Source: Alphaproteobacteria bacterium
GTDB taxonomy: Bacteria; Pseudomonadota; Alphaproteobacteria; Micropepsales; Micropepsaceae
Direction: 5' to 3'
Assembly: GCA_016124385.1 (NCBI GenBank)
Contig: WGNU01000005.1
Location: forward strand, 496,001-560,000
DNA: 64,000 nucleotides
Below are positions 9,986 to 17,972 of this stretch, one piece after another. A program made the translations under genes and the position numbers. The notes under the pieces were generated by a model, which was not told the origin of the DNA, ran no database searches, and was given only the letters and a program-made list of their open reading frames with translations. How positions within the stretch are numbered: the first letter of the stretch is position 1; each line of letters begins with the position of its first letter.

Positions 9986-11032
9986 ATGTCGAGCGATGTT
10001 CTCCTGACCTTGAAGGAATTGGCGGCGAACCCGACGCAGCTCGCCCGGTCCAATCTGTTCGAGCGCATCGGCGATGTCGCGCTCAGCGATGCCGAGCACT
10101 GGACGCCGCAGGTCAAGGAACTGGTCGACGACATTCTCGTGAGCCTCGTCAAGCGCGTCGAGGTCGACGCGCGCGCGCGCCTTGCCGCGCGGCTCGCCGA
10201 TCAGGCGAACGTGCCGCAAAAGCTGCTGCATCGTCTGGCGGCCGACGAGATCGAGATCGCCCGCCCGATCCTCGAACGCAGCCCCGCGCTGGTCGAGCGC
10301 GATCTCCTGGCGCTCATCGCGGCCGGCAGCGCCGGTCACCGCGAGGCGATCGCGGGCCGCGCGCATGTGCCGTCCTCCGTCGGCGACGCGCTGATCGGCT
10401 TCGATGAGATGAAGGTGCTTGAGCGCCTCGCGGCCAATGACGGTGCCGAGCTCAGCCGCGCCGCGCTCTCCCATCTGGCCACGCGCTCGCGCGAGAGCGA
10501 GAACCTGCGCCGCCTGCTGCTCGACCGCGCGGATCTTCCGGCCGAATTCGCGCACAAGATCTTCTGGTGGGTCTCCGCCGCTCTGCGCGCGCATATTCTG
10601 GAGCACTACGAGATCGACCGCGCCGTGCTCGACCGCGCCCTCACGGACATTCTGAAACAGCCGCCGCGGACGGGCCGCATCGCGCGCACCGGCGAGATGA
10701 GCGCGGCGAGCATCATCGCAAAACTCCGCGCGCGCGACGGCGCGGGCGCGATCGATCATCTGGCGGCGCTGCTGGGCGTTGCCCGTGAGACGGCGGCACG
10801 GATCGTGGCGGACGAAGGCGGCGAGGCGCTGGCCGTTGCCTGCAAGGCGATCGGTGCCTCCAAGCAGGATTTCGCGACGCTCCTCCTGCTCTTCGATTTC
10901 CACCGCTCCGGCAAGGCGCGCCCGGCCGGTCGTTTGAATGAGACGACGCAAATTTACGATCGCTTAGCCATCGATCGCGCGAAAGCGACCGCGAAGCTCT
11001 GGGATCTCGATGTTGCGGCAAAAGCCGCCTAA
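9986..11032 (+). CDS. DUF2336 domain-containing protein
   Basis: This is a 348-residue soluble protein made of short amphipathic helices in HEAT-like repeats, with the typical phrases LADQANVPQKLLHRLAADE, IARPILERSPALVERDLLAL and CKAIGASKQDFATLLLLFD. DUF2336 is largely restricted to alphaproteobacteria and has no established biochemical role. A second member lies at 23779-24894, with parallel phrases LAADDIEVARPVLAHSPVL and CKAARFDRSTFSTFALL. It has no signal peptide. A ParA-type gene starts about 90 bases downstream. Confidence 0.8.
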   Translation: MSSDVLLTLKELAANPTQLARSNLFERIGDVALSDAEHWTPQVKELVDDILVSLVKRVEVDARARLAARLADQANVPQKLLHRLAADEIEIARPILERSPALVERDLLALIAAGSAGHREAIAGRAHVPSSVGDALIGFDEMKVLERLAANDGAELSRAALSHLATRSRESENLRRLLLDRADLPAEFAHKIFWWVSAALRAHILEHYEIDRAVLDRALTDILKQPPRTGRIARTGEMSAASIIAKLRARDGAGAIDHLAALLGVARETAARIVADEGGEALAVACKAIGASKQDFATLLLLFDFHRSGKARPAGRLNETTQIYDRLAIDRAKATAKLWDLDVAAKAA

Positions 11033-11120
11033 CGACTTAACCACCCCTTAAGCGCGGATTCCTATCGTCGCTCCTGTGTGCCGCATCGTCGGCCGCGGCG
11101 TGATGGAGGAGTGTTCCCAA

Positions 11121-11870
11121 GTGGTCATGGCCCCGCAAATGCGTGTCCTCGTGTGTGCCTCGCAAAAGGGCGGGTCGGGCAAGACGACCCTCGCCGGCCA
11201 TCTCGCCGTGCAGGCCGAGCGGGCCGGCGCCGGCCCCGTCGCCCTCATCGACACCGACCCCCAAGGCAGCTTGGCGAAATGGTGGAACGTGCGCGCCGCC
11301 GAGACGCCCTACTTCATCCAGTCCGCCTTCACGCAGCTCTTTCAGGACATCGAGGCCGCGCGCGCGCAGGGCATTCGCCTCGTCGTCATCGACACGCCCC
11401 CGGCGGTGACGAAGGCGATCGCCGAGGTCGTGAGCTTCGCCGATCTCGTCGTGGTGCCCACCCGGCCGAGCCCGCACGATCTGCGCGCCGTCGGCCCGAC
11501 GGTCGATATCGTCGAGGGCAAGAAGAAGCAGATGATCTTCGTTCTGAACGCCGCGACCGCGCGCGCGAAGATCACGATGGAAGCCGCCATCGCGCTCTCG
11601 CAGCACGGCACCGTCGCGCCGGTGACGGTGCATAACCGCCTCGATTTCGCGGCCTCGATGATCGACGGCCGCACGGTGATGGAGGTCGATCCCGCCGGCA
11701 AATCGGCGGCCGAGATCGCCCAGCTCTGGGAATATCTCGAAACGCGCCTCGCGCGGCTTGAAGGCGCGCACACGACCTGGGTCGATGACGGCGCGCGCAC
11801 GGGGCTCCTGCGCAACCTCAACGCACTCGGCCGCTCCGCGCCGGCCTTCGGCCGCCGGGCCTTTCCATGA
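11121..11870 (+). CDS. ParA-family ATPase (orphan, paired with an RHH protein)
   Basis: This is a MinD/ParA-type P-loop ATPase of about 249 residues. The deviant Walker A is QKGGSGKTTLAGHLAVQ, Walker A' is ALIDTDPQGSLAKWW and Walker B is LVVIDTPPAV. Such proteins make dynamic nucleoid-bound gradients that partition DNA or position protein complexes. Start choice is uncertain: GTG 11121 is eight bases from GGAGGAG, ATG 11127 is slightly far from it, and ATG 11103 has no site. The next gene overlaps by ATGA and ends in a ribbon-helix-helix, so the pair resembles a partition cassette. No ParB-like gene or parS cluster is visible. Confidence 0.82.
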   Translation: MVMAPQMRVLVCASQKGGSGKTTLAGHLAVQAERAGAGPVALIDTDPQGSLAKWWNVRAAETPYFIQSAFTQLFQDIEAARAQGIRLVVIDTPPAVTKAIAEVVSFADLVVVPTRPSPHDLRAVGPTVDIVEGKKKQMIFVLNAATARAKITMEAAIALSQHGTVAPVTVHNRLDFAASMIDGRTVMEVDPAGKSAAEIAQLWEYLETRLARLEGAHTTWVDDGARTGLLRNLNALGRSAPAFGRRAFP

Positions 11871-12406
11871 ACGAAGGCGAAGGGATGATCCCGCGAACGA
11901 AATTCGCCGCGTTGACGGCTGGCCTCTTGGCCCGCAAGGGCGAGGCGCATCCCGCGACCGCCGTCGCCGCGACCGAGGACTTGGAGCCGCTCGATCACGG
12001 CTTTGTGCGCCACCCCGCGGCCCCGGTCGTCCGCCCGCGCTTGGCGGCGGTCGGCGAAGATCGCGCGCGCGTGACGTCCGTCGCCGACATCCAGCGCTCG
12101 ATCGAGGCCGCGTTGACGGGCGGTGAGATCGATGAGGCGCCGCGCGCCCCTGCCGCCACGCCGCCGGCTCCGGCCGCGACAGGCGAGACCCCGCGCGAGC
12201 GCTGCGAGGCGTGCCCCGGCGACAGCGACGATGACCGCAAATTCCATGTTTCCGTGCGCCTCAAGCGCGGGCGCTATCTGCGCCTCAAGCTCGCCGCGGC
12301 CTCGCTGCATCGTCCCAGCCAGGACATTATCGGCGAGGCGCTGGACCGCTACTTTGCCGACCTTGGCAAGGACGTGCTCGGCGACTGCCCCTGTCTGGGC
12401 AAATAG
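11867..12406 (+). CDS. Probable ribbon-helix-helix partner of the ParA ATPase
   Basis: It encodes 179 residues. An N-terminal motif TKFAALTAGLLARKGEA is followed by an Ala/Pro-rich linker to about residue 120. A C-terminal domain then reads HVSVRLKRGRYLRLKLA plus SLHRPSQDIIGEALDRYF, which has the strand-helix-helix pattern of MetJ/Arc DNA-binding proteins. Cysteines occur in CEACPGD and at the end (DCPCLG). Its start codon lies inside the ParA stop (ATGA), so it is translationally coupled. By analogy with ParG- or McdB-type partners it could be an adaptor or centromere-binding protein; this is inference. Confidence 0.6.
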   Translation: MNEGEGMIPRTKFAALTAGLLARKGEAHPATAVAATEDLEPLDHGFVRHPAAPVVRPRLAAVGEDRARVTSVADIQRSIEAALTGGEIDEAPRAPAATPPAPAATGETPRERCEACPGDSDDDRKFHVSVRLKRGRYLRLKLAAASLHRPSQDIIGEALDRYFADLGKDVLGDCPCLGK

Positions 12407-12614
12407 CCGGTCCCAACGCGCCGGCGCCGCACCCGTCTTGAATGCGGGCTGCGACTCCGCATAACGCGCGGAGATTGCATTGAGCGCAAATTTATTTCCG
12501 CGCCTTCGGCATCACAATGAGGCCGGGATCGCCGGCGGCTCTGCATGCCACGCTTGTAACCGCGAGGGTGTTGCGTAAGTTGTCAGGCGACACTGCCTTT
12601 GATTCGTGAGAAAA

Positions 12615-13019
12615 ATGCAAACCTCGCTCAATCTCGTCGAGTTGACGGCCGAGATCGTCGGCTCCTATGTCAGCAATAACCGGGTGATGTCTGGTGATCT
12701 GCCAAATCTGATTCAGAAGATCCACGGCACGTTGACTGACCTGCACGGTGGCGTCGTCTCTGCGCCGCCGCAAGTGTTGGCGCCGGCGGTCAATCCTCGC
12801 CGATCTGTCTCGAATGAATACATTGTCTGTCTTGAGGACGGCCTCAAGTTCAAGTCATTGAAACGTCATATTCGCTCGAAGTACAATCTGACGCCGGAAG
12901 AATACCGCCGCAAATGGGACTTGCCGCCCGATTATCCGATGGTCGCGCCCGCTTACGCAAAGGCACGATCGGCCCTTGCGAAGAAGATGGGTCTGGGACA
13001 AAAGTCTCCCAAGGCCTGA
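12615..13019 (+). CDS. MucR/Ros family transcriptional regulator
   Basis: This is a 134-residue zinc-finger regulator. The C-terminal block [19 protein letters not shown] followed by [20 protein letters not shown] and [18 protein letters not shown] is the diagnostic MucR/Ros signature. The N-terminal half ([18 protein letters not shown]) is the oligomerisation part. MucR binds AT-rich DNA as a higher-order oligomer and controls exopolysaccharide, motility and cell-cycle genes in rhizobia and Caulobacter. The AT-rich upstream region (around 12478-12500) could serve autoregulation. ATG 12615 is preferred; the ORF track uses GTG three codons earlier. Neither has a strong ribosome site. Confidence 0.92.
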   Translation: MQTSLNLVELTAEIVGSYVSNNRVMSGDLPNLIQKIHGTLTDLHGGVVSAPPQVLAPAVNPRRSVSNEYIVCLEDGLKFKSLKRHIRSKYNLTPEEYRRKWDLPPDYPMVAPAYAKARSALAKKMGLGQKSPKA

Positions 13020-13165
13020 GGGTGGGAGGAAGCGGAGCGGAAGGCGGACGCGCTTGGGGAAGCGGCCGCGGCCCGTTCCGGGACTGAGCGAGCGATTTGA
13101 GCGAGCGGCCGGGGCCATCCTGTCGCTGCGCGCAAGGTAAGCGATTTTAGTCCTCCTGGCGCGAA

Positions 13166-15121
13166 ATGGCCGACGTCGAAACGACGTTCGGGTGTGGGGT
13201 GATGCGGCCGGGTTGGGTGTGGGTGAGCGCATGGCTGTGCGCGGTGGCGGTCGGCATTTTTGCCGCCGTCGGCCCCTGGCTTGACCCCTCGACCGGCGGA
13301 CAGGTCGGCGGTTACCGTCTCGGCGAACACTACGCGATGGAATTGGCGCCGGTGCCGGGCGCGGCGCCCTCGCCCTGCGCGGCCTGCAAGCCGCTCGATG
13401 AATTGCGCGAGGCGTTCGTCCGCCGCACGGAAGGCGCGACGCGCCGCCTGGTAACACTTCGCTCGGCCCTTGAGGAGGCCGAGGCCGCGCAGATTAGCGG
13501 CGTCGCGGTTGCGGCCGGCGATACCTCCACCGTGTCTCTCGCGCACGAGATCAAGGACGCGGAACATTCGCGCGCGGCCGGCCTCGCCGCGATCGAGCGC
13601 CTCGATGTCTGGCGCACGCGCTGTCAGGCCGAGGCGGTGTGCCTTGCCCAGACGGTGGCGCCGGCCGGGCGCGTGTGCGCCGCGCCCGCGAGCCTGGCTG
13701 CCGTCCCCGAGATCCTCTCCCTTGCCGAAAGCGCACGCGCGATCGCCGATCAGTGCAAGGACGCATCCTGCCCGCTCCTTGATTGCCCGAAGGCGAACGC
13801 GGTGCGCGGAGCGCTCGCCGCGCTCGATCAGAGCCTGGTGGCCGAGGCCGGCATCGCCGCGACGCCCGAAGCCGGACCGCTCGAGACGCGCGTGCGCGGC
13901 GAGGTCGAGCGCTCGATCGAGGACATCCGCTATGCCGCGCGCGTGCTGCCCACGCTGTTCGATGATTCCGCCGACACCGCGTCCGACGACATCGCCGCGC
14001 TGGCCCACGAATTGATCCGCACACGGTTGAATTCGATCGCAAGCTTGGAGCGGGCGGCCTCCGGGTTCTCCAGCGATTCCGCGACCGTGGAGCGCCTCTG
14101 GCGGCTCCATGTGCTCAAGCTCGATCTCGCGAGCGTCGAGAACCTCGCGCGCCACGCGCTCGCGAAAGTTTCCGCTGAGCCCGCGGCCGCCGGCTGGATG
14201 CAGCTTGCCGATGATCTGGGCTCGGCGCTGCTCGGTACCGCGCGCCTGCAAACGACACTCGCCGCCGTGCCCGGGCCGGACGAGGAACCCTGCGCGGAAG
14301 GCGCGCCGCTGGCCGAGGCCGCCGCGGCGCTCTCCGCCGCGCTCGCCGGGCTCGATGCCTGCCGCCGGCGCGGGGGCTGCGACGTGCCGATGGCGGCCGA
14401 GCTCCACGCCGGGGCGAAGCCCGAGCCCGCTTCGCTGATGGAGCGGATCGCCGCCGCGCGTGCGGCGCTGCGCGGACTGACGGTCGCGCCCTCGCCCCAG
14501 CACACGCTCACGCTCGGCGAGGAGAAGATCGGCGCGGGCGAGCCCGTCACCGTCGCGCTCGGCACGGCCGGCATGACGTGCTTGCGCGATGCCGCGCCCC
14601 GCATCAGCCTTCGGCGTTGGCGCGCGCAGACGGGCGAAGACCTGACGCTCCGCCCGCTTCCGGTGCCGGGCGAGGAGGGCGCGCGCGCCATGGTCGCGCC
14701 CAGCGCCCCGGGGGTCTATGCGCTTGAGCTGCGCAGCCCGATCGCGCGCGGCGATGAAGTGCTCGCGAGCGGCAAGCTGCAAGTGACCGCCGCCCCACGC
14801 TCTTGCAGCGGTTTCGCCGGCCGCTGGGATCTGGGCGAGAGTGGCCTGCTCGTGCTCCATGTGAACGCTGATCGCGGCCAAGGCGTCCTCAGCGACCAAT
14901 CGGGCCAGATTCAGGCGCTCGTCGCCGGCACGGTGGTGGGCGATGTCTTCCGCGGCGAATGGGGCGATGGCACGGCGCGCGGCGGGCTGCGCCTCGTTCT
15001 GGCCGACGACGGCAAGCATCTCACCGGCACGACGGGCTTGCTGCCGAACGCGATCGCGGGGCTGGGCACGCTTGCCGGCCGCTGCGGCGGGGCGGAGCGG
15101 GCGGCGCTCGGCCGCCCTTAA
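13166..15121 (+). CDS. Cysteine-rich membrane-anchored periplasmic protein of unknown function
   Basis: It encodes up to 651 residues. One N-terminal hydrophobic segment (WVSAWLCAVAVGIFAAVGPW, residues 19-38) anchors or exports it. The rest is mostly helical with cysteine clusters likely to form disulfides (SPCAACK, RCQAEAVC, QCKDASCPLLDC, DACRRRGGC, MTCLRD). The last 80 residues change character to a beta-rich module (FAGRWDLGESG, FRGEWGDGTARGGLRLVL, HLTGTTG) like lipocalin-type or surface beta domains. An internal ATG at 13202 would start directly before the anchor. I do not recognise the family. Its stop codon overlaps that of the convergent repressor gene. Confidence 0.7.
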   Translation: MADVETTFGCGVMRPGWVWVSAWLCAVAVGIFAAVGPWLDPSTGGQVGGYRLGEHYAMELAPVPGAAPSPCAACKPLDELREAFVRRTEGATRRLVTLRSALEEAEAAQISGVAVAAGDTSTVSLAHEIKDAEHSRAAGLAAIERLDVWRTRCQAEAVCLAQTVAPAGRVCAAPASLAAVPEILSLAESARAIADQCKDASCPLLDCPKANAVRGALAALDQSLVAEAGIAATPEAGPLETRVRGEVERSIEDIRYAARVLPTLFDDSADTASDDIAALAHELIRTRLNSIASLERAASGFSSDSATVERLWRLHVLKLDLASVENLARHALAKVSAEPAAAGWMQLADDLGSALLGTARLQTTLAAVPGPDEEPCAEGAPLAEAAAALSAALAGLDACRRRGGCDVPMAAELHAGAKPEPASLMERIAAARAALRGLTVAPSPQHTLTLGEEKIGAGEPVTVALGTAGMTCLRDAAPRISLRRWRAQTGEDLTLRPLPVPGEEGARAMVAPSAPGVYALELRSPIARGDEVLASGKLQVTAAPRSCSGFAGRWDLGESGLLVLHVNADRGQGVLSDQSGQIQALVAGTVVGDVFRGEWGDGTARGGLRLVLADDGKHLTGTTGLLPNAIAGLGTLAGRCGGAERAALGRP

Positions 15122-15711
15122 GACTTTACCGAATCCGTAAACGGAGCCGGGCCGTCCAGCGGCTCGATCCGCAGGCTGATCGGCGCCGCCCAGCGCACCC
15201 GCTGGCGATGCAGCGCGCTCTGCCCGGGGGTAAGCGGCACGAGCGTCACGTGATCGCGCCCGCCCGGCACGAGCCGCGCGATCAGCGTGCGCCCATCCGC
15301 CAGCCCTATGATGCAATCCCGGTCGAGCGCTAAGGCGATATCGCCGCGCCGCTGGCCGATCAGGATGTCGCCGGCCGAGAACCGGCCGAGCGGGGCGGAC
15401 AGCGTGACCGCGACCGCGTCCCCACCGGGCAGCGGAAGGCTAAACTCCGCCTGGCTCTCGCGCACGGCAGCGATATCACCCGTGGCGTCCGCCTGGCCCA
15501 GAAAGGCGGGCGGCCGCGCGCCCCCGCCCTCCACGAGATCGGCCGGCAGCACGCCGAGCGCCGAAGCGAACCGCTTCAGCCAATCGGTCGAGACGCTCAT
15601 CACCTCGGTCTCGAGCCGTGAAACCGTCTGCGGCGTCGTGCCCACCATCGCGGCCAGCTGCTGCAGCGTGAGGCCGGCCCGGTGGCGGTAATAGCGGATG
15701 CGGTTGTTCAT
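15118..15711 (-). CDS. XRE-family regulator with S24/LexA-like C-terminal domain
   Basis: It encodes 197 residues. A helix-turn-helix occupies the N-terminus (RAGLTLQQLAAMVGTTPQTV then SRLE). The C-terminal half has the S24 beta fold pattern (AGDILIGQRRGDIALAL, DGRTLIARLVPG), but I cannot place a catalytic Ser/Lys pair, so self-cleavage is unsupported. This looks like a CI-type repressor without obvious prophage context. An upstream ATG at 15750 would add 13 residues. It is divergent from the DnaA-C-like gene, with an inverted repeat between them that may be its operator. Its stop shares TTAA with the convergent 13166-15121 gene. Confidence 0.75.
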   Translation of the reverse strand: MNNRIRYYRHRAGLTLQQLAAMVGTTPQTVSRLETEVMSVSTDWLKRFASALGVLPADLVEGGGARPPAFLGQADATGDIAAVRESQAEFSLPLPGGDAVAVTLSAPLGRFSAGDILIGQRRGDIALALDRDCIIGLADGRTLIARLVPGGRDHVTLVPLTPGQSALHRQRVRWAAPISLRIEPLDGPAPFTDSVKS

Positions 15712-15780
15712 CACCTCAGGATCCAAAAAACGAGGCGCAGCCTCGTCCATTGACACGCGTTGTAGGAAACTTATCCTCGT

Positions 15781-15798
15781 CTTGCGGGATCGTGCAAG
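15781..15798. promoter_or_regulatory. Candidate operator between divergent regulator genes
   Basis: The inverted repeat CTTGC-N8-GCAAG lies between the XRE/S24-like repressor (start 15711 or 15750, minus) and the DnaA-C-like gene (ATG 15835, plus). The flanking sequence TTATAACCGATTTCGTAAAT is AT-rich and could hold the promoter. The position suits autoregulation by the XRE protein. Confidence 0.35.
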
Positions 15799-15834
15799 GA
15801 TTATAACCGATTTCGTAAATTTTTGGAGGTTTGG

Positions 15835-16224
15835 ATGCGCACCGCCCCGAGACCCTTGCATGCGAGAGGGCTGGCCGAGACGCCCATAGAGCTCGCACTC
15901 CGGCTTGTCGCCTTCATGCTCGACGTGCCGGTGGACGCCATCCGCGCGACGACCCGCTCGCGGGCCGAGGCCGCCTTTGCGCGCCAGCTCGTGATGTATC
16001 TCGCCCATGTGGGCTTCGGCTATTCGCTGAGCGAGGTGGGCGACGCCCTGGGCCGCGACCGCACCACCGTCTCGCACGCGTGCCACCGCGTGGAGGATCT
16101 GCGCGACGACCCGCAGGTCGAGGAAACGCTGGCCGCGCTCGAGCGCGCGCTTCAGGTTCGCTGCGATCGCCGGCTGCGCCGGTACGGACGGCCGCGTCAT
16201 GTCGCAGCGCTCGCCTGTCGTTGA
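15835..16224 (+). CDS. DnaA C-terminal-like helix-turn-helix protein
   Basis: This is a 129-residue protein resembling only domain IV of DnaA: RQLVMYLAHVGFGYSLSEVG then DALGRDRTTVSHACHRVED, which closely follows the DnaA-box-binding signature. There is no AAA+ ATPase domain, so it cannot initiate replication by itself. It may bind DnaA-box-like DNA as a regulator. The start at ATG 15835 is fixed by GGAGG five bases upstream. The next gene, of the DUF6456 type, overlaps its end by 26 bases; I recall this pair as conserved in alphaproteobacteria. Confidence 0.8.
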   Translation: MRTAPRPLHARGLAETPIELALRLVAFMLDVPVDAIRATTRSRAEAAFARQLVMYLAHVGFGYSLSEVGDALGRDRTTVSHACHRVEDLRDDPQVEETLAALERALQVRCDRRLRRYGRPRHVAALACR

Positions 16225-16969
16225 TCGCGCGACAGCGCGGCTGTTGGCGGCGCTCTGCGCGCGCGGCGCCGTGCTCCGCGAGACGGCGGACGCGAGCGCG
16301 TTCATCGCCGAAGGAGATGGCGTGCCCCTGCGTCTGCCCGCCCGCCTCGTCGCCGCGCTCGAGCGCCGTGGCTTCTTGACCACCGGGCCGGAGAAGGCAA
16401 CGCGCGTGCCGACGCCCGCCGCCCATCATCTGGCGCGCCGGGCAACGCGCGTGCGCCGCCTCGTGCGCGCGCCCGATGGCACCGAGGTGCCGGTCGAGAT
16501 CGATCTCGCCGAAAGCCCGCTCACCTGGCTGGCGACCCGCAAGGACCGCGACGGCAAGCCGTTCCTCTCGCCAAGCGAGCTTGCGGCGGGCGAGCGGCTG
16601 CGCGCCGATTTCACGCAAGCGGGCTTGTCGCCGCGCGTGACCTCCGATGCCGGCGTTCCCGTCTCGCGCGAGCAGCGCGGCAGCCACGGCGCGGAGATGG
16701 CGCATGTCGCCGCGCTCGATGCCAAGCGCCGCCTCAATCGCGCATTGGCCGTGCTGGGGCCGGGCCTCAGCGATGTCGCGCTCTCGGTCTGCTGCTATTT
16801 GGAAGGCTTGGAGCAGGCCGAGAGCGCGCTCGCCTGGCCGCGCCGGTCGGGCAAGATCGTGCTTAAGATCGCGCTCCGGCTGCTCGCGCGCCACTATGGC
16901 CTTGAGCACGCGCCGCGCGAGCGCGCGCCGATCCGCGCCTGGCGGAGCGAGGGGGGCGATGCCGCCTGA
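16199..16969 (+). CDS. DUF6456 domain-containing protein
   Basis: This is a 256-residue soluble protein. The central and C-terminal part has the family phrases SPLTWLATRKDRDGKPFLSP, AGERLRADFTQAGLSPRVTS and a helical end VCCYLEGLEQAE with LKIALRLLARHYG. The N-terminal 80 residues look like a winged-helix (ARLLAALCARGAVLR, LVAALERRGFL). The role is unknown; the fixed pairing with a DnaA-C-like protein suggests a DNA-binding or regulatory unit. It overlaps the upstream gene by 26 bases, so they share a transcript. Confidence 0.7.
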   Translation: MSQRSPVVDRATARLLAALCARGAVLRETADASAFIAEGDGVPLRLPARLVAALERRGFLTTGPEKATRVPTPAAHHLARRATRVRRLVRAPDGTEVPVEIDLAESPLTWLATRKDRDGKPFLSPSELAAGERLRADFTQAGLSPRVTSDAGVPVSREQRGSHGAEMAHVAALDAKRRLNRALAVLGPGLSDVALSVCCYLEGLEQAESALAWPRRSGKIVLKIALRLLARHYGLEHAPRERAPIRAWRSEGGDAA

Positions 16970-16972
16970 AGC

Positions 16973-17452
16973 TCAGACGCTCCGCCGACGGATGAGATAT
17001 TTGTGGACGCCCTCCAGCACCGTCACGCGGTCCTGGTTGTGCACGCTCGCCGCCATCTCGATGACGCCGGTCGTTTTCTGCGGCGTCAGCGCCGTGATCT
17101 CGAGCGCGGGGTAGAGCGTGTCGCCCGGAAAGACGCCTTTGAGGAATTTCGCCTGCACCTCGATGAAGCCGATCAGCGCATCGCCGACCATATGCGGGAA
17201 CAGCCCCGCGCCCGCCGCCGTAAAGGCGAGCACCTGCAGCCCGTGCGCGAGCGGGGCTTTGAGCCCCCGCGCCTGGCAATAGGGGTAGTCGTAATGGATC
17301 GGGTGATTGTCGAGGCTGAGCGTCTGGAAGGCCGCGAAATTCGCGTCCCCGATCGTGCGCGAGGGAAGCGGGAAGCGCTCGCCGACCGTGAAATCCTCGA
17401 AAAAGCGCTGCGGCAGCATCTGGTGCTGCGTTGGATCGAAATCGCTGGCCAT
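16973..17452 (-). CDS. MaoC-like (R)-specific enoyl-CoA hydratase
   Basis: This is a 159-residue hot-dog-fold protein. The hydratase-2 motif with active-site Asp and His is clear in SLDNHPIHYDYPYCQ, followed by GLKAPLAHGLQVL. It hydrates trans-2-enoyl-CoA to (R)-3-hydroxyacyl-CoA or acts on a related substrate, in beta-oxidation or PHA supply. The length is normal for a single-domain MaoC. It is convergent with the DUF6456 gene, three bases apart. A phasin gene elsewhere in the window fits PHA metabolism. Confidence 0.88.
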   Translation of the reverse strand: MASDFDPTQHQMLPQRFFEDFTVGERFPLPSRTIGDANFAAFQTLSLDNHPIHYDYPYCQARGLKAPLAHGLQVLAFTAAGAGLFPHMVGDALIGFIEVQAKFLKGVFPGDTLYPALEITALTPQKTTGVIEMAASVHNQDRVTVLEGVHKYLIRRRSV

Positions 17453-17508
17453 GGCGTCCTCCCTCGTTGGGGCGGACGCTACGCGCGATCGGCGAGCGAG
17501 AGAAGCCT

Positions 17509-17793
17509 CTAGCGGGCGGCGCGCGCGCTCGGCTGCGCGATCTCATCGGCGAGCGCGTTGAGATTCGCGGCGCCGACCGTCACGACCGTGTCGAGCATCG
17601 CGAGCGCGGTTGCGCACAGCTCTGCCTCGCGCGCGCAATAAGCCTCGTCCGGCATCGCATGCGCGCTCGCGCTCTGATAGGGCTCCAGCCGCTCCGGCAG
17701 ATGCAGGTGGCTGAGATCGATGATCCGGTCCTGCGGCGCCATGAAGAAGGACACCACCGTGAGCCAAAACGCCGCTCGTACGCAAAACATCAT
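17509..17793 (-). CDS. Small exported protein, DUF5330-like
   Basis: It encodes 94 residues with an N-terminal hydrophobic signal (MMFCVRAAFWLTVVSFFM). The mature part has the pair YCAREAELCATALAMLDTVV, resembling the cysteine pair and helix of Rhizobiales DUF5330 proteins (FC-x-R-x-x-x-x-C). It is probably periplasmic and of unknown function. It lies upstream of the MaoC gene on the same strand, 57 bases away. Confidence 0.6.
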   Translation of the reverse strand: MMFCVRAAFWLTVVSFFMAPQDRIIDLSHLHLPERLEPYQSASAHAMPDEAYCAREAELCATALAMLDTVVTVGAANLNALADEIAQPSARAAR

Positions 17794-17929
17794 CGGACCG
17801 AAACTCGCGAGACCGGGGGAACGCGAGGGCCACCCTAGAGAGGAAGCTTTAGGCCGCCGTTAAGGGACTTGGTTAAGACGCGGCCACCAAACCGCGCAAA
17901 GGCGTGTTTGCCGGTTAAGGTGAATGAAG

Positions 17930-17970
17930 ACCGGCCGCGATTTAACGCATTTGAATTGAATGCGGCCGGT
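17930..17970. terminator. Inverted repeat just 3' of the lipoprotein gene
   Basis: The perfect nine-base inverted repeat ACCGGCCGC / GCGGCCGGT encloses a 23-base AT-rich loop. It starts two bases beyond the stop of the 17973-18962 gene. There is no uridine tract on the minus strand, so it may be a weak or Rho-assisted 3' end, or an mRNA-stabilising hairpin. Confidence 0.4.
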
Positions 17971-17972
17971 GC

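Noticed and set aside
12953-15316. 787-residue minus-strand ORF.
   Set aside because: Antisense shadow of the 13166-15121 gene; Arg/Ala/Gly-rich composition without domain patterns.
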